A stretch of DNA of 64,000 nucleotides from Nitrosomonas sp. PY1 (GCF_022836435.1 NZ_BQXC01000001.1:658400-722399); one strand, 5' to 3'; positions 38,516 to 48,622 are shown, numbered from the stretch's first letter. The notes: generated from the sequence alone by a model not told the origin. Translations and numbers: made by a program.

Positions 38516-39751
38516 CTAAGATGCAGGAGAATCATCCCGTAGCTCGGTGCGTACCCTGCTTTGCCATTCCTCCATCCAGTGCGGCAAGTCGTCGGGTAAG
38601 AGCGGTTTGGATATAAAATCTCCTTGTGCCATATCGCACTCCGTTTGGCGTAAAAGCTCCCAGTCATTACGATCTTCAACTCCTTCCGCCACGATATCCA
38701 TGCCCAGTTGTTTTCCCATTGCTAAACTGGCGTCGTAGATGACGCGTAGCGTATCATCGCTGTAGGCGCGATGCACAAAGCTCTGATCAATTTTGAGCTC
38801 ATTAAATGGAATATCGCGTAGCTGCGCCAAGGATGAATGTCCAGTGCCGAAGTCATCAATGGATAAATGAAATCGTTTAAGGCGCAAGCGGGTTAGAATT
38901 TCCAGTGGAATTCGCGCATCCGGCCCCATAACCTGGCTTTCGGTAATTTCGATGACGATTTTTTGTGGTGGTAGATTGTTCTCATGGACGAGATTGACCA
39001 CCATGTCTTGAAAATCGAGTGAAGCCAAATTATCCATGGTGACATTGATTGATACGCGCAATGTTTGTCCGCTTCGGTGCCATTCCCCTGCTTGGACAAT
39101 TGCTTGCGTCAATACCGAGCGTGTCAAGTCATCGATCAAATGGTTTTTTTCCGCGATGTCGATAAACCGATCCGGCATAATCAGACCATCTTTCGGATGA
39201 TGCCAGCGAACCAGCGTTTCAACACCAATTACTTCCCCGGTTGCTACCGATACTTTGGGCTGGTAATAATTTACCAATTCTTGATTAGCAATGGCCGATT
39301 TAATATCGTCCGCGCTATAGGATTTGTCGTTGACTGACAATGGATGAGCCAATCCATCAGCCTCCCATCCCAGTAAAATTTCTGATAACTTATCAGGATT
39401 CACTGGCTTGTGCAAATAACCGAGCATCGGTATTTTATGTGCATGAACCAATTTCTCAGCGGTTTTTAACATGCGTTCATCTTCGCCGCTCACTAAAATC
39501 AGCTTGCCATGGTACTTCCGATCCACCAGATAGCGCACAAATTCAATGCCGTCCATATCCGGCATATTCAGGTCAAGCAAGATCAAATCTGGACATGTGT
39601 CAGCGTGATCTACCTTCTGAAGAGCGTCTGAGCCATTGTCGCAGGTGGTGATAGTAGCATAGCCCAACTTCGCCAGCATTCGTGACAGAAGCTTGAGCAT
39701 AAAGGTATCATCATCAAGGATCAGTATTTTAATTTTAGATGTGCTATCCAC
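38516..39751 (-). CDS. Response regulator with EAL phosphodiesterase domain
   Basis: A 411-residue two-domain protein. The N-terminal receiver has ILILDDDTF and the phospho-acceptor Asp in LILLDLNMPDMDG. The C-terminal EAL-type domain carries the variant signature ETLVRWHHP, then NVTMDNLASLDF, ESQVMG, IDDFGTGHSS and KIDQSFV. ETL in place of EAL is seen in active enzymes, so hydrolysis of cyclic di-GMP is likely. The start is GTG. It converges on the hybrid kinase, which could phosphorylate its receiver. Confidence 0.88.
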   Translation of the reverse strand: MDSTSKIKILILDDDTFMLKLLSRMLAKLGYATITTCDNGSDALQKVDHADTCPDLILLDLNMPDMDGIEFVRYLVDRKYHGKLILVSGEDERMLKTAEKLVHAHKIPMLGYLHKPVNPDKLSEILLGWEADGLAHPLSVNDKSYSADDIKSAIANQELVNYYQPKVSVATGEVIGVETLVRWHHPKDGLIMPDRFIDIAEKNHLIDDLTRSVLTQAIVQAGEWHRSGQTLRVSINVTMDNLASLDFQDMVVNLVHENNLPPQKIVIEITESQVMGPDARIPLEILTRLRLKRFHLSIDDFGTGHSSLAQLRDIPFNELKIDQSFVHRAYSDDTLRVIYDASLAMGKQLGMDIVAEGVEDRNDWELLRQTECDMAQGDFISKPLLPDDLPHWMEEWQSRVRTELRDDSPAS

Positions 39752-40283
39752 GGCTTTTTTATTTTAGGAACAGATCGGATATCAAATCGCGGTGATTTTA
39801 TGAATATCTACACATGATCATACACTGTGTAGAATGAAGATGATAATAATTGTTCTTCTTGAATGAGGCCGCCCAAAGGAAGTGAGCATGATGTTTCATC
39901 AGTCAAGACTGAGAATTACAGAACTAAGTGCTAGTGTAACTCTATTTTAGAGATTTTCCGTTTCTTTGATATAACAAACTGAATAAATTAATGTTATTAG
40001 ACTTATGATAGATGTAAAATAGAATGCCAGAGTGTAATGTTTATTTAGTTATAAATATCAATTACTAAAGTAAAATACTTCTGTAAGGTTGCCGTCATGG
40101 CAAGAAGCACGATGTTGTTTTTGTTGGTAGGCATATTCATGCAAACAGTCAAATCATTCTTAAACAAGCACTGAAAGCATTGCTTTTTTAAAAGAGTCCA
40201 TTTAGAATTCAAGCCAGTATTTGCATTTTTATAAATCTTCGTTAATCGATTGAGAATTTAGGTGCGAGTCAAAGTAACATAAT
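39752..40283. other. Intergenic region between REC-EAL and the guanidine riboswitch
   Basis: No gene is seen in this AT-rich region. A 7-bp inverted repeat CTACACA/TGTGTAG lies at 39808-39832 near the start of the REC-EAL gene and could be a regulator site. The promoter for the riboswitch transcript should lie in the last 200 bases. Confidence 0.4.
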
Positions 40284-40395
40284 GGGAAACTAGGGTTCCG
40301 GTTTGTTTAGATGTGTAATGAACAAGCGACTGGTCCAAGAGTTTCCGGTCTCGTGATAACGAGACTCCACGGAGGGAGAAAAGCCCGGGAGGTCA
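40284..40395 (+). ncRNA. Guanidine-I riboswitch (ykkC class)
   Basis: The region holds the hallmark blocks of the ykkC/guanidine-I aptamer in order: CTAGGGTTCCG, then GACTGGTCCAAGAG, a variable hairpin arm, and ACGGAGGGAGAAAAGCCCGGGAG (given here as ACGGAGGGAGAAAA plus GCCCGGGAG). The class binds guanidinium and turns on downstream genes. It lies about 60 bases before the permease gene. A seven-pair hairpin (40400-40421) follows without a T tract, so control may act on translation or through a less obvious terminator. Confidence 0.9.
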
Positions 40396-40456
40396 GGGTG
40401 TAATGTGCCAGAGTACGTTACAATCTCGGTAATTTCTTTCTGTATGGAGACTTGTT

Positions 40457-41893
40457 ATGTCAGGTTCTACAAAACCAATTGCTTCGTTGCAAGAAGCTCA
40501 TGTAACGGGAGATATACTCAACCGCAGCATGAGCGTGTGGCATAGCTTTACGCTGGGTTTTGCAGTTGTCTCGCCGGTTGCCGGGCTGTATGCGATTATT
40601 GGTGTGCAAACTACCGTTGCCGGTGGTGGCTGGTTTGCTGCATTGGCTGTCTGTTTGGTGATGCAATTATTGGTGGCCACCGTGTATGCAGAATTGTCGT
40701 CGCAATTCCCGATCGCTGGCGGTGCTTATAAATGGGCACGGCAACTCGGAGGCATTATCGCCGGAAACTATGCAGGTGTGATTTATACCTGTTCCACTAT
40801 TGCCATGGTCACGACAACGGCTTATACCGGTGGTTTCTGGCTTGCAACTTTCAGTGGGTTACCCAGCGAAGGCGGCGGAGTGATGGTGTTTTGGGGGGCA
40901 TTATTCTTGCTCCTTTGCACATGGCTTAATTTGGCGCCTGTCAGTATTTTCAATTGGGTGATTAAACTGGGCGTCTATGCAGAAGTTGTCGGTTCATTCG
41001 GCGTGGCGCTCTTGTTGTTTTTTTTCTTTCGTCAGCATCCGTTCGCGGAATTATTCCAGCACATGGGCACTGGAACTGCCCCCAGTGAAATGGCTGCTTT
41101 TTTTGCAGCACTGGCGATTTCTGGTTGGGCTTTCATCGGTTTTGACGCGTGCTCCACGACTGCGGAAGAAACGCATCAACCTAAACGCATGGTACCACGT
41201 GCAATTTTTATGTCTTTAATGGTAGTTGGTACGGTGGTTTTGTTTAATTCGGCAGCACTGATTTTGGCTTTTGAGCATGACACATTGCGGCATTCCAGTC
41301 ATACATCCGATCCGGTTACGCCTTTGATTGCTAGTAGCATTGGAGCGTGGTTTGAAATGCCCTTTCTGACGATTGTAATGACGGCTTTTCTGGCTTGCGG
41401 TGCATCAATGCTCAAATATACTTCGCGGATAGTATATTCAATGGCACGAGAAGGCAATATGCCAACGATATTAAGCAAAGTGACTGCCAGTAAAACACCG
41501 CGCAATGCGATTTTGTTTACCGCTCTGCTAGCAGGCTGCGGATTGATTTTTGGACTCAACGATGATGCCGTTGCCACTATTATTGCTTTTGGTACTGGCG
41601 GTTTATATGCCATGTTCTCATTCACAACGGGATTTGCATTGTTTGCTCGCCTGACAGGTCGATGGAATCCTCAACTCGGTGAGTTAAAACTCGGAGTATG
41701 TGGGTTGATCATCAATGTCTTGGCATTCCTTTGGTCGGTATTTGAACTCGTCAACATTGCCTGGCCGCGCCCGTATGCTATTTCGGTTGACGCTCCTTGG
41801 TGGCAGTTATGGGCTACACCACTGGTTCTGGGCAGTATTCTTACTGTTACGACTCTGTACATCCTTTGTAAAAAATGGATGAATGTTAAGTAA
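40457..41893 (+). CDS. APC-family permease, probable guanidine importer
   Basis: A 478-residue inner-membrane transporter of the amino acid-polyamine-organocation superfamily with about 12 hydrophobic helices. An early conserved segment is FTLGFAVVSPVAGLYAIIGV, followed by WARQLGGIIAGNYAG and GWAFIGFDACSTTAEETHQP, the usual consensus stretch. It has been annotated in relatives as a urea-carboxylase-linked permease. Here the riboswitch directly upstream indicates that guanidine is the likely substrate. GGAG lies seven bases before the ATG, and the gene is the first of the operon. Confidence 0.85.
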   Translation: MSGSTKPIASLQEAHVTGDILNRSMSVWHSFTLGFAVVSPVAGLYAIIGVQTTVAGGGWFAALAVCLVMQLLVATVYAELSSQFPIAGGAYKWARQLGGIIAGNYAGVIYTCSTIAMVTTTAYTGGFWLATFSGLPSEGGGVMVFWGALFLLLCTWLNLAPVSIFNWVIKLGVYAEVVGSFGVALLLFFFFRQHPFAELFQHMGTGTAPSEMAAFFAALAISGWAFIGFDACSTTAEETHQPKRMVPRAIFMSLMVVGTVVLFNSAALILAFEHDTLRHSSHTSDPVTPLIASSIGAWFEMPFLTIVMTAFLACGASMLKYTSRIVYSMAREGNMPTILSKVTASKTPRNAILFTALLAGCGLIFGLNDDAVATIIAFGTGGLYAMFSFTTGFALFARLTGRWNPQLGELKLGVCGLIINVLAFLWSVFELVNIAWPRPYAISVDAPWWQLWATPLVLGSILTVTTLYILCKKWMNVK

Positions 41894-41915
41894 CTTTCAT
41901 ATGGAGAAATTTATT

Positions 41916-42641
41916 ATGAATCAGAAAAATGCATTGATTTGGAAGCAATCCTTGCCTGGCGGGTGCCATTGGTCAGGCGTCATTCGTCGTGATACAACAT
42001 TGCGGTTGATAGATGTGAACGGTGGCGCCAATGCTGCAGTACTCTTCTACAATCAGGAGGAAAAACTCGAACGCTACAACATGGCGGATACGCTTAAATC
42101 GCAGCACACGTTTCGCCTGACCCAGGGACATGCTTGTCATTCCGATATGGGGCGTATTTTTTGCTGTATCACAGCCGACACGGCTGGTTGGAACGATACG
42201 GTATGCGGGTTAAGCGATAGTAATCTGATTCAGCAAAAATATGGCACCGCTCGTTATCAAGAACATCGTAACCAAATGTTTCGCAGCGGTTTGGATGGAG
42301 TGTTGATCGAATTGGGAAAATGGGGTTTGGGGATGCGCGATGTCGTCTCGAACATCAATTTTTTTAGCAAAGTTACTGCCGACAAAGCGGGTGAATTGAT
42401 ATTCCATCGCAATCATAGCAAAGCAGGCGATTATGTCGAGCTAAGTTTTGTAATGGATACGCTGATGGTATTGTCTACAGCTCCTCATCCTTTGGACCCT
42501 AGACAACCCTATCAGCCAGGGGCTGTTGACTTGGAGTTATTTAATACGCCAGCCGAAGCTGCTAATCAATGCTTGCAAATCGCCGAGAATATCCGCGCAT
42601 TACAAAATGCTAAAAACTTCTATTGTGAGGGTAAGTCATGA
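41916..42641 (+). CDS. DUF1989 protein, probable carboxyguanidine deiminase subunit (first)
   Basis: A 241-residue DUF1989 protein, earlier called urea carboxylase-associated protein. Members of this pair were shown elsewhere to form a carboxyguanidine deiminase (CgdA/CgdB) that converts carboxyguanidine to allophanate plus ammonia. Family segments are [32 protein letters not shown] and [20 protein letters not shown] candidate metal-binding cysteine lies in FCCIT. The start at 41916 is chosen for its GGAG 9 bases upstream; earlier in-frame starts at 41883 and 41901 would overlap the permease gene or lie in the ribosome site. Which of CgdA or CgdB this is was not decided. Confidence 0.82.
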   Translation: MNQKNALIWKQSLPGGCHWSGVIRRDTTLRLIDVNGGANAAVLFYNQEEKLERYNMADTLKSQHTFRLTQGHACHSDMGRIFCCITADTAGWNDTVCGLSDSNLIQQKYGTARYQEHRNQMFRSGLDGVLIELGKWGLGMRDVVSNINFFSKVTADKAGELIFHRNHSKAGDYVELSFVMDTLMVLSTAPHPLDPRQPYQPGAVDLELFNTPAEAANQCLQIAENIRALQNAKNFYCEGKS

Positions 42642-43306
42642 AAACTATTGATCTTCATATTAGCCAATTAAACCCCGATCATGCGGTGATTAACGAAATC
42701 TGCGCAGCCGGGGAACCCTGGAGCAAAATCGTTAAGCGTGGTCAAATTTTCCGTATCGTTGATTTGGAAGGCAATCAAGCGGTCGATACGTTATTTTTCA
42801 ATGCGCATCATGCGGTTGAGCGTTATAGCGCTATCCGTACTATCCGTATGCAAAATAATCTATATCTGACGACGGGTAGTAAGCTTTGTTCCAATTTAGG
42901 GAACGTGATGCTGACGATCATTGGAGATACTTGCGGACGACACGATACACTAGGTGGGGCATGCGCGGCAGAGAGCAATATGGTACGTTATGCGTTGGAA
43001 AAATTTCCGATGCATAGCTGTCGCGATAATTTCTTGCATGCGTTAGCGCATGACTCGGTGTGTGAGCATTTAGGTATGAGCAAGCGGGATATACCCAGTA
43101 ACATTAATTTTTTCATGAATGTACCTGTTACTGAAGAAGGGGAGCTGGAATTTGTTGATGGGATTTCTGCACCGGGTAAGTATGTTGAAATGCAGGCTGA
43201 AATGGATGTGCTGGTATTGATTTCAAATTGTCCGCAACTTAACAATCCTTGTAATGCTTATAATCCGACGCCGATCCGCTTATTAATCTGGGATTCTCCT
43301 CAATAA
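42638..43306 (+). CDS. DUF1989 protein, probable carboxyguanidine deiminase subunit (second)
   Basis: A 222-residue paralogue of the preceding protein, overlapping it by four bases (ATGA). Matching segments are [43 protein letters not shown], and [20 protein letters not shown]. The cysteine/histidine cluster TCGRHDT is a likely metal or active-site region. Coupled translation and shared family suggest a heteromer with its neighbour, acting between the carboxylase product and allophanate. Confidence 0.82.
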   Translation: MKTIDLHISQLNPDHAVINEICAAGEPWSKIVKRGQIFRIVDLEGNQAVDTLFFNAHHAVERYSAIRTIRMQNNLYLTTGSKLCSNLGNVMLTIIGDTCGRHDTLGGACAAESNMVRYALEKFPMHSCRDNFLHALAHDSVCEHLGMSKRDIPSNINFFMNVPVTEEGELEFVDGISAPGKYVEMQAEMDVLVLISNCPQLNNPCNAYNPTPIRLLIWDSPQ

Positions 43307-43366
43307 ACGGCGCTGGAGTATCGGCTCCATTTTGTAGAGAATTGTCTTTCAGAAAAGGATATCACT

Positions 43367-46300
43367 ATGTTCAATAAAATCCTGATTGCCAATCGCGGTG
43401 CTATTGCTTGTCGCATTATCCGTACTTTACGCCGCATGCATATTAAGAGCGTTGCAATCTATACTGAAGCGGATGCCTTATCGCAGCATGTCGGCGCTGC
43501 GGATGAAGCCTTTTGCATTGGCAAGGATGTTGCATCGCAAAGCTATTTAAGTACGGATAAAGTTTTGGATATCGCAAAACAAAGTGGTGCTCAAGCGATT
43601 CATCCTGGCTACGGTTTTCTCAGTGAAAATGCCGATTTTGCCGAAGCATGCGCCAAACAAGGTATTTGTTTTATTGGGCCTACACCGCAACAAATGCGGG
43701 CGTTTGGCTTAAAACATACAGCACGTGCCTTGGCGTTGGAGAACCAAGTGCCATTGTTGCCTGGCTCCGATTTGTTGGAGAGTGTTGAGAGTGCTTGTCA
43801 GCAAGCGAGCCACATTGGCTACCCCGTGATGCTGAAAAGTACCGCGGGTGGCGGTGGTATCGGTATGCGTCTGTGTTGGAGCCAGAGCGAATTGGTCGGT
43901 GCCTACGAATCGGTCAAGACATTGGCGCAAAACAATTTTAAGGATGCTGGCTTATTTCTGGAAAAATATGTCGAACGGGCGCGCCACATCGAAGTACAAA
44001 TTTTTGGTGATGGCAAAGGTCAAGTCGTTGCATTGGGGGAGCGCGACTGCTCGATTCAGCGTCGTAATCAAAAAGTGATTGAAGAAACACCTGCACCGAA
44101 TTTAACGCAAGCCATGCGCCAAGCGTTACAAGATACTGCGGTGCGTTTGGGTAAAGCCGTTCATTATCAGTCTGCGGGTACGGTCGAGTATGTTTTCGAT
44201 GATGCGAATCAGCAGTTTTATTTTCTCGAAGTCAATACGCGCTTGCAGGTTGAGCATGGTATAACAGAAGAAGTAACCGGCGTTGATCTGGTCGAATGGA
44301 TGGTACGGCAGGCCGCAGGTGATTTGCCTTCGCTCGATTCGTTTACTATTCAACCCCGTGGTTGTGCGATTCAAGCCCGTGTCTATGCGGAAAACCCCGC
44401 AAAAGCATTTCAGCCGTCAACAGGTGTACTTACGGAATCTATTTTTCCTGATAATGCACGAGTGGAAACTTGGGTAGAGCGCGGTATCGAAGTTTCGGCA
44501 TTTTATGATCCGATGTTGGCGAAAGTGATTGTACACGCTGCCGAACGATCGGCAGCCATCGGTCGACTGCTGACGGCTTTGGATAATACCTCGTTACAGG
44601 GTATTGAAACCAACTTGGATTATTTGCGGCAAATTTTGCAGAGTCACGTTTTCCAGGGCGGACAGTTTTCTACACAATTTTTGAATGGATTTCATTATCA
44701 GCCACATACCGTTGACGTGATACAGCCCGGTGTGCAAACGACGATTCAAGATTATCCGGGACGTCTTGGATATTGGGATGTTGGTGTGCCACCTTCCGGG
44801 CCTATGGATCATTTAGCTTTCCAGCTTGCCAATCGATTGGTCAACAATGAACAAAGATGTGCCGGGCTTGAAATGATTGTAGCCGGACCGACATTGCATT
44901 TTAATTGTGATAGTGTCATTGCGGTTTGTGGCGCTACGATGGAGATGTTTCTCGATGGCAAACCATTGGAGCTATGGCAATCGCATACTGTCAAAGCCGG
45001 ATCAGAGTTACGATTTGGGAAAATTACTCAAACTGGTAGTCGCACTTACCTTGCTGTTCAGGGTGGTTTTCAAGTACCCGATTATCTTGACAGTAAGTCT
45101 ACATTTACGCTAGGCCAATTTGGCGGGCATGCAGGGCGAGCACTGCGGCTTGGTGATGTACTGCATGTTCGCGCGCTCGAATCTTTGCAGGCATTTATTC
45201 CTCAACGCATAGCGCAGCAGTTTATTCCACGTTATGGTGATCATTGGGATATTTACGTGTTGTATGGCCCACATGGTGCGTCAGATTTTTTTACTGCAGA
45301 CGATATAACACAATTTTTCTCGACTGATTGGAAAGTACACCATAACTCCAGTCGTACTGGGGTGCGATTGATTGGCCCAAAACCCCAGTGGGCTAGAGCC
45401 GATGGCGGCGAGGCTGGTTTGCATCCTTCCAATATCCATGATAATGCCTATGCTATTGGTGCGGTCGACTTTACCGGTGACATGCCCATCATCCTGGGGC
45501 CGGATGGCCCGAGTTTAGGGGGGTTTGTATGTCCGGTTACGATCGTTCATGCGGAGTTGTGGAAAATTGGGCAACTCAGGCCCGGTGACCGGATTCGTTT
45601 TCATCCCCTCACATTGGAACAAGCGCTTGCACTACAAAGTCGACAAGATCAATCCATCGAGTTGTTGCAACCGAATCTGGAGTCGCCTGCTTCCACATCG
45701 CTTTCGAATCTGGGAAGCCCTATTCTGCATAGTATTCCTGGGGAAGATATACAAATTCCGGTAACTTATCGCCAATCAGGTGATCGTTATATATTGATCG
45801 AATATGGAGATGCCGTTCTTGACCTGAGCTTGCGTTTTCGTGTCCATATACTGATGATTGCACTACAACAGGCAATCGAGCAAAAAAAGTTATCCGGTAT
45901 CGTTGATATGACACCGGGTATTCGTTCATTACAGATTCATTTTGATCCACGTATTCTTCTTCGCGAGCAATTGTTAGATTTTTTAGCGCAAACTGAAAAT
46001 CAATTGCCAGCGGTTGAAACGATGGAGATACCATCCCGTATCGTGCATTTGCCATTATCTTGGGACGATAGTGCAACGCGGTTGGCTATTGAAAAATACA
46101 TGCAATTGGTACGCCATGATGCACCCTGGTGTCCCAGTAATATTGAATTTATCCGCCGCATGAATGGCTTGAATAGCGTCGATGAGGTAAAACAGATTGT
46201 ATATCAAGCAAGTTATCTGGTAATGGGACTAGGGGATGTTTATCTTGGAGCGCCAGTTGCGACTCCTCTGGATCCACGCCATCGTTTGGTGACAACAAAA

Positions 46301-46990
46301 TATAACCCGGCGCGTACTTGGACGCCGGAAAATGCGGTTGGAATTGGCGGTGCATATCTATGTATCTATGGTATGGAAGGCCCTGGAGGATACCAATTTG
46401 TCGGGCGTACGGTGCCAGTATGGAACCGCTATCATCAAAGCGTGGATTTTAAAGAAGGTAAGCCTTGGTTACTGCGTTTTTTTGACCAGATACGTTTTTA
46501 TCCAGTCAATGAAGATGAATTACTGACGCTACGTAAAGACCTCTTGACCGGACGTTTTCAATTGCGGATAGAAGAGTCGACATTCAATCTGAAACACTAT
46601 CATGCTTATCTGCAACAACATGCGGCCGAAATTACTGCGTTCAAAGCGAAACAACAAGCTGCGTTTGATGCTGAACGCCAGAGTTGGAAAATATCTGAAC
46701 GATCTGCTGCAATGGATGAAGACATGCTCGATTCGGATTCTTTCCAAACGGAATTGAGCTTGCCTGAAGGCGTGCAAGAGATTTGCGCGCATATCACCGG
46801 TGTGATGTGGAAATTGTTCGTACAGGAAGGTAGTTCGGTTAAGCAAGGAGACGTTGTCGCTATTATTGAATCGATGAAAATGGAATTTTCAATAGAATCA
46901 CCAATTAATGGAACTGTTGTCAAGGTTTTTGCAGGGCAAGGCAATACCGTGTCAACAGGACAAGCTTTAGTATGGATTTCTAAAGAATGA
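43367..46990 (+). CDS. Biotin-dependent guanidine carboxylase (urea carboxylase family)
   Basis: A 1207-residue single-chain carboxylase. Biotin carboxylase occupies residues 1-450 ([16 protein letters not shown], glycine loop [32 protein letters not shown]). The carboxyltransferase part (about 455-1100) contains KipA- and KipI-like modules (QTTIQDYPGRLGYWDVGVP, then YILIEYGDAVLDL). The C-terminal biotinyl domain has Lys1171 in IESMKMEF. The overall layout is that of urea carboxylase. Association with the guanidine-I riboswitch and the DUF1989 pair points to guanidine as the preferred substrate, producing carboxyguanidine. No allophanate hydrolase follows. Confidence 0.88.
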   Translation: MFNKILIANRGAIACRIIRTLRRMHIKSVAIYTEADALSQHVGAADEAFCIGKDVASQSYLSTDKVLDIAKQSGAQAIHPGYGFLSENADFAEACAKQGICFIGPTPQQMRAFGLKHTARALALENQVPLLPGSDLLESVESACQQASHIGYPVMLKSTAGGGGIGMRLCWSQSELVGAYESVKTLAQNNFKDAGLFLEKYVERARHIEVQIFGDGKGQVVALGERDCSIQRRNQKVIEETPAPNLTQAMRQALQDTAVRLGKAVHYQSAGTVEYVFDDANQQFYFLEVNTRLQVEHGITEEVTGVDLVEWMVRQAAGDLPSLDSFTIQPRGCAIQARVYAENPAKAFQPSTGVLTESIFPDNARVETWVERGIEVSAFYDPMLAKVIVHAAERSAAIGRLLTALDNTSLQGIETNLDYLRQILQSHVFQGGQFSTQFLNGFHYQPHTVDVIQPGVQTTIQDYPGRLGYWDVGVPPSGPMDHLAFQLANRLVNNEQRCAGLEMIVAGPTLHFNCDSVIAVCGATMEMFLDGKPLELWQSHTVKAGSELRFGKITQTGSRTYLAVQGGFQVPDYLDSKSTFTLGQFGGHAGRALRLGDVLHVRALESLQAFIPQRIAQQFIPRYGDHWDIYVLYGPHGASDFFTADDITQFFSTDWKVHHNSSRTGVRLIGPKPQWARADGGEAGLHPSNIHDNAYAIGAVDFTGDMPIILGPDGPSLGGFVCPVTIVHAELWKIGQLRPGDRIRFHPLTLEQALALQSRQDQSIELLQPNLESPASTSLSNLGSPILHSIPGEDIQIPVTYRQSGDRYILIEYGDAVLDLSLRFRVHILMIALQQAIEQKKLSGIVDMTPGIRSLQIHFDPRILLREQLLDFLAQTENQLPAVETMEIPSRIVHLPLSWDDSATRLAIEKYMQLVRHDAPWCPSNIEFIRRMNGLNSVDEVKQIVYQASYLVMGLGDVYLGAPVATPLDPRHRLVTTKYNPARTWTPENAVGIGGAYLCIYGMEGPGGYQFVGRTVPVWNRYHQSVDFKEGKPWLLRFFDQIRFYPVNEDELLTLRKDLLTGRFQLRIEESTFNLKHYHAYLQQHAAEITAFKAKQQAAFDAERQSWKISERSAAMDEDMLDSDSFQTELSLPEGVQEICAHITGVMWKLFVQEGSSVKQGDVVAIIESMKMEFSIESPINGTVVKVFAGQGNTVSTGQALVWISKE

Positions 46991-47479
46991 GCTATAACGT
47001 TATTCAACAGCATTTTGAAGCAAGATGGGAATTTTTTCTGCCGACCTACCCTTCTTTTTAGAACTAAAATTGTTCTAAAACCAATCTATTAAAGAGATCA
47101 ATCAATGCTCTGTTGCAGGCGACGGGGCATTTTATTTGAAACAGAGTTTCTCATTAAGCAGCTTTTTACAAATAAATATCTTTATAATCACTATCAACTG
47201 TGTTTAAGAATCGTAATATCTTACCTTTGAAGGTCTTGATAACTATTGATTTTATGGAATAAATAGCACTTTTTGCTTGTAAGGCGAGCTGGGTAAGATT
47301 GTCTCTGATAGATTTAATGAAGCGGCAGTAATTTGCTTCGTTACTTCGTTACTCGTTAGCTTATTCTTTGCTTTTTCTGTTGCTGCGGTATTGATAAGGT
47401 GCTATTTTAAAAATAAATGGCTCAAATAATAATAATTTGAACCTAGTATCTGGTTTTATTAATTGATCCTAGAGTCATA
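46991..47479. other. Intergenic region between the carboxylase and LuxR-type regulator
   Basis: No gene or known RNA is seen in about 490 AT-rich bases. A perfect 9-bp inverted repeat (TTTTAGAAC/GTTCTAAAA, 47056-47080) lies 66 bp after the carboxylase and may form a weak hairpin. A short tandem repeat of CTTCGTTA occurs near 47335. Confidence 0.35.
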
Positions 47480-48211
47480 ATGAATAAGCAATTTTCTAAC
47501 GAAATTAGTGTACTGGTTGCAGAAAGTTTTGAGCTGATACGGCTTGGCTTTCGTTCATTATTTAGGGATCATGCCTCAGTACGATTAATTGCCGAAACAG
47601 ATTGCATAGAAGATATAGTAGGTTTGACGCTACAGCACCGACCAAATGTGATTTTGTTTGATTTACAATTAAATAATGGTGATTGTATTGATTACATCGC
47701 TAAATTATTAAGTACCTGTCCACAAAGTAAAGTGTTGATCTTATCGAATAACCACTGTGAGCAAATTTATTTGCAAACATTTCGATTGGGAGCGGCGGGC
47801 ATTATCGACAAACATCATACCGCCAGACTGTTCTTCAAAGCGATATATAGCATTCATGCGGGAAAAGTATGGTTTGATCGAGAAATTATGGATCTGCTTT
47901 GGCAAGCGCAGTTTAATAACCATCAAGCTCCAAAAGCACCTGTTCATGCTGATTCTACCGAACTGGATCGACTGAAGCTAAGTGAGAGTGAGCGGAATAT
48001 TGCTTACCTTGCTTGCAAAGGCTTATCTGCTAAAGAAATGAGCACACAACTCCATATATCAGAAAAAACCATTAGAAACCAATTATCTATAATTTATAGA
48101 AAAATCGGTGTCAAAAAGCAAGTCGAGTTATGCTTAAAAGCGCCACATTATAACTACTTCAATATTCCCTGCGCATCCGGGACAAATTACCCAGAAATTC
48201 CTGACAAATAA
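47480..48211 (+). CDS. NarL/LuxR-type response regulator
   Basis: A 243-residue regulator. The N-terminal receiver contains SVLVAESFELIRLGF, the probable phospho-acceptor in ILFDLQLNNGD, and VLILSNN. The C-terminal HTH_LuxR domain has LSESERNIAYLACKGLSAKE followed by the recognition helix region ISEKTIRNQLSIIYRKIGVKKQ. The receiver's N-terminal acidic pair is altered (AES instead of DDH/DD), which may weaken phosphorylation. No sensor kinase adjoins. It precedes the multicopper-oxidase genes on the same strand by about 410 bp and may control them; that is inference from position. Confidence 0.8.
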   Translation: MNKQFSNEISVLVAESFELIRLGFRSLFRDHASVRLIAETDCIEDIVGLTLQHRPNVILFDLQLNNGDCIDYIAKLLSTCPQSKVLILSNNHCEQIYLQTFRLGAAGIIDKHHTARLFFKAIYSIHAGKVWFDREIMDLLWQAQFNNHQAPKAPVHADSTELDRLKLSESERNIAYLACKGLSAKEMSTQLHISEKTIRNQLSIIYRKIGVKKQVELCLKAPHYNYFNIPCASGTNYPEIPDK

Positions 48212-48300
48212 CCCGTTCTGCGAGACATTCTCGGGACAAATTCCTAAGAAATACTGGCATCACTATCGGGATAATTCACATCTATTTTCCTGATAATCGC
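48177..48300. repeat. Iterated GGGACAAATT-like motifs before the copper oxidase genes
   Basis: Related words occur at 48177-48191 (CCGGGACAAATTACC), 48199-48213 (TCCTGACAAATAACC), 48229-48243 (TCGGGACAAATTCC core), 48266-48277 (ATCGGGATAATT) and more weakly near 48286-48300. The first lies in the end of the regulator gene. They may be operator repeats. The rest of 48301-48622 shows no gene. Confidence 0.35.
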
Positions 48301-48622
48301 TTTGATAAGATCGTTTCTTCGCTTAACTGAATAGATTAAACAGCTAGCGTATTTTTTGCTGCGGTTTATTTATTCCAAAGCGAATTTCCGAGAAGTTTAG
48401 GCCATAGAAATAATGCTTGTGTCAAAAAACTAAAATATTCTCTTGACTTTTACTGGCTCGATACACTTTTTACAAAAATAGGAGGGAAAGTAAGAAATGT
48501 TTATTAGATTAGATCAATGACATAAAAGCTTTGGCTTCTCTGAAGATTCAGGTGTTATATCGTATGCGTCATACCAGGTCATCGCAGTCATGGCGTCATT
48601 GTTTTTGTTCTGCACATTGTAT

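Noticed and set aside
43367..46990. Plain urea carboxylase for urea use
   Set aside because: The domain layout fits, but the guanidine-I riboswitch and DUF1989 pair point to guanidine, and allophanate hydrolase is absent. Urea remains a possible side substrate.
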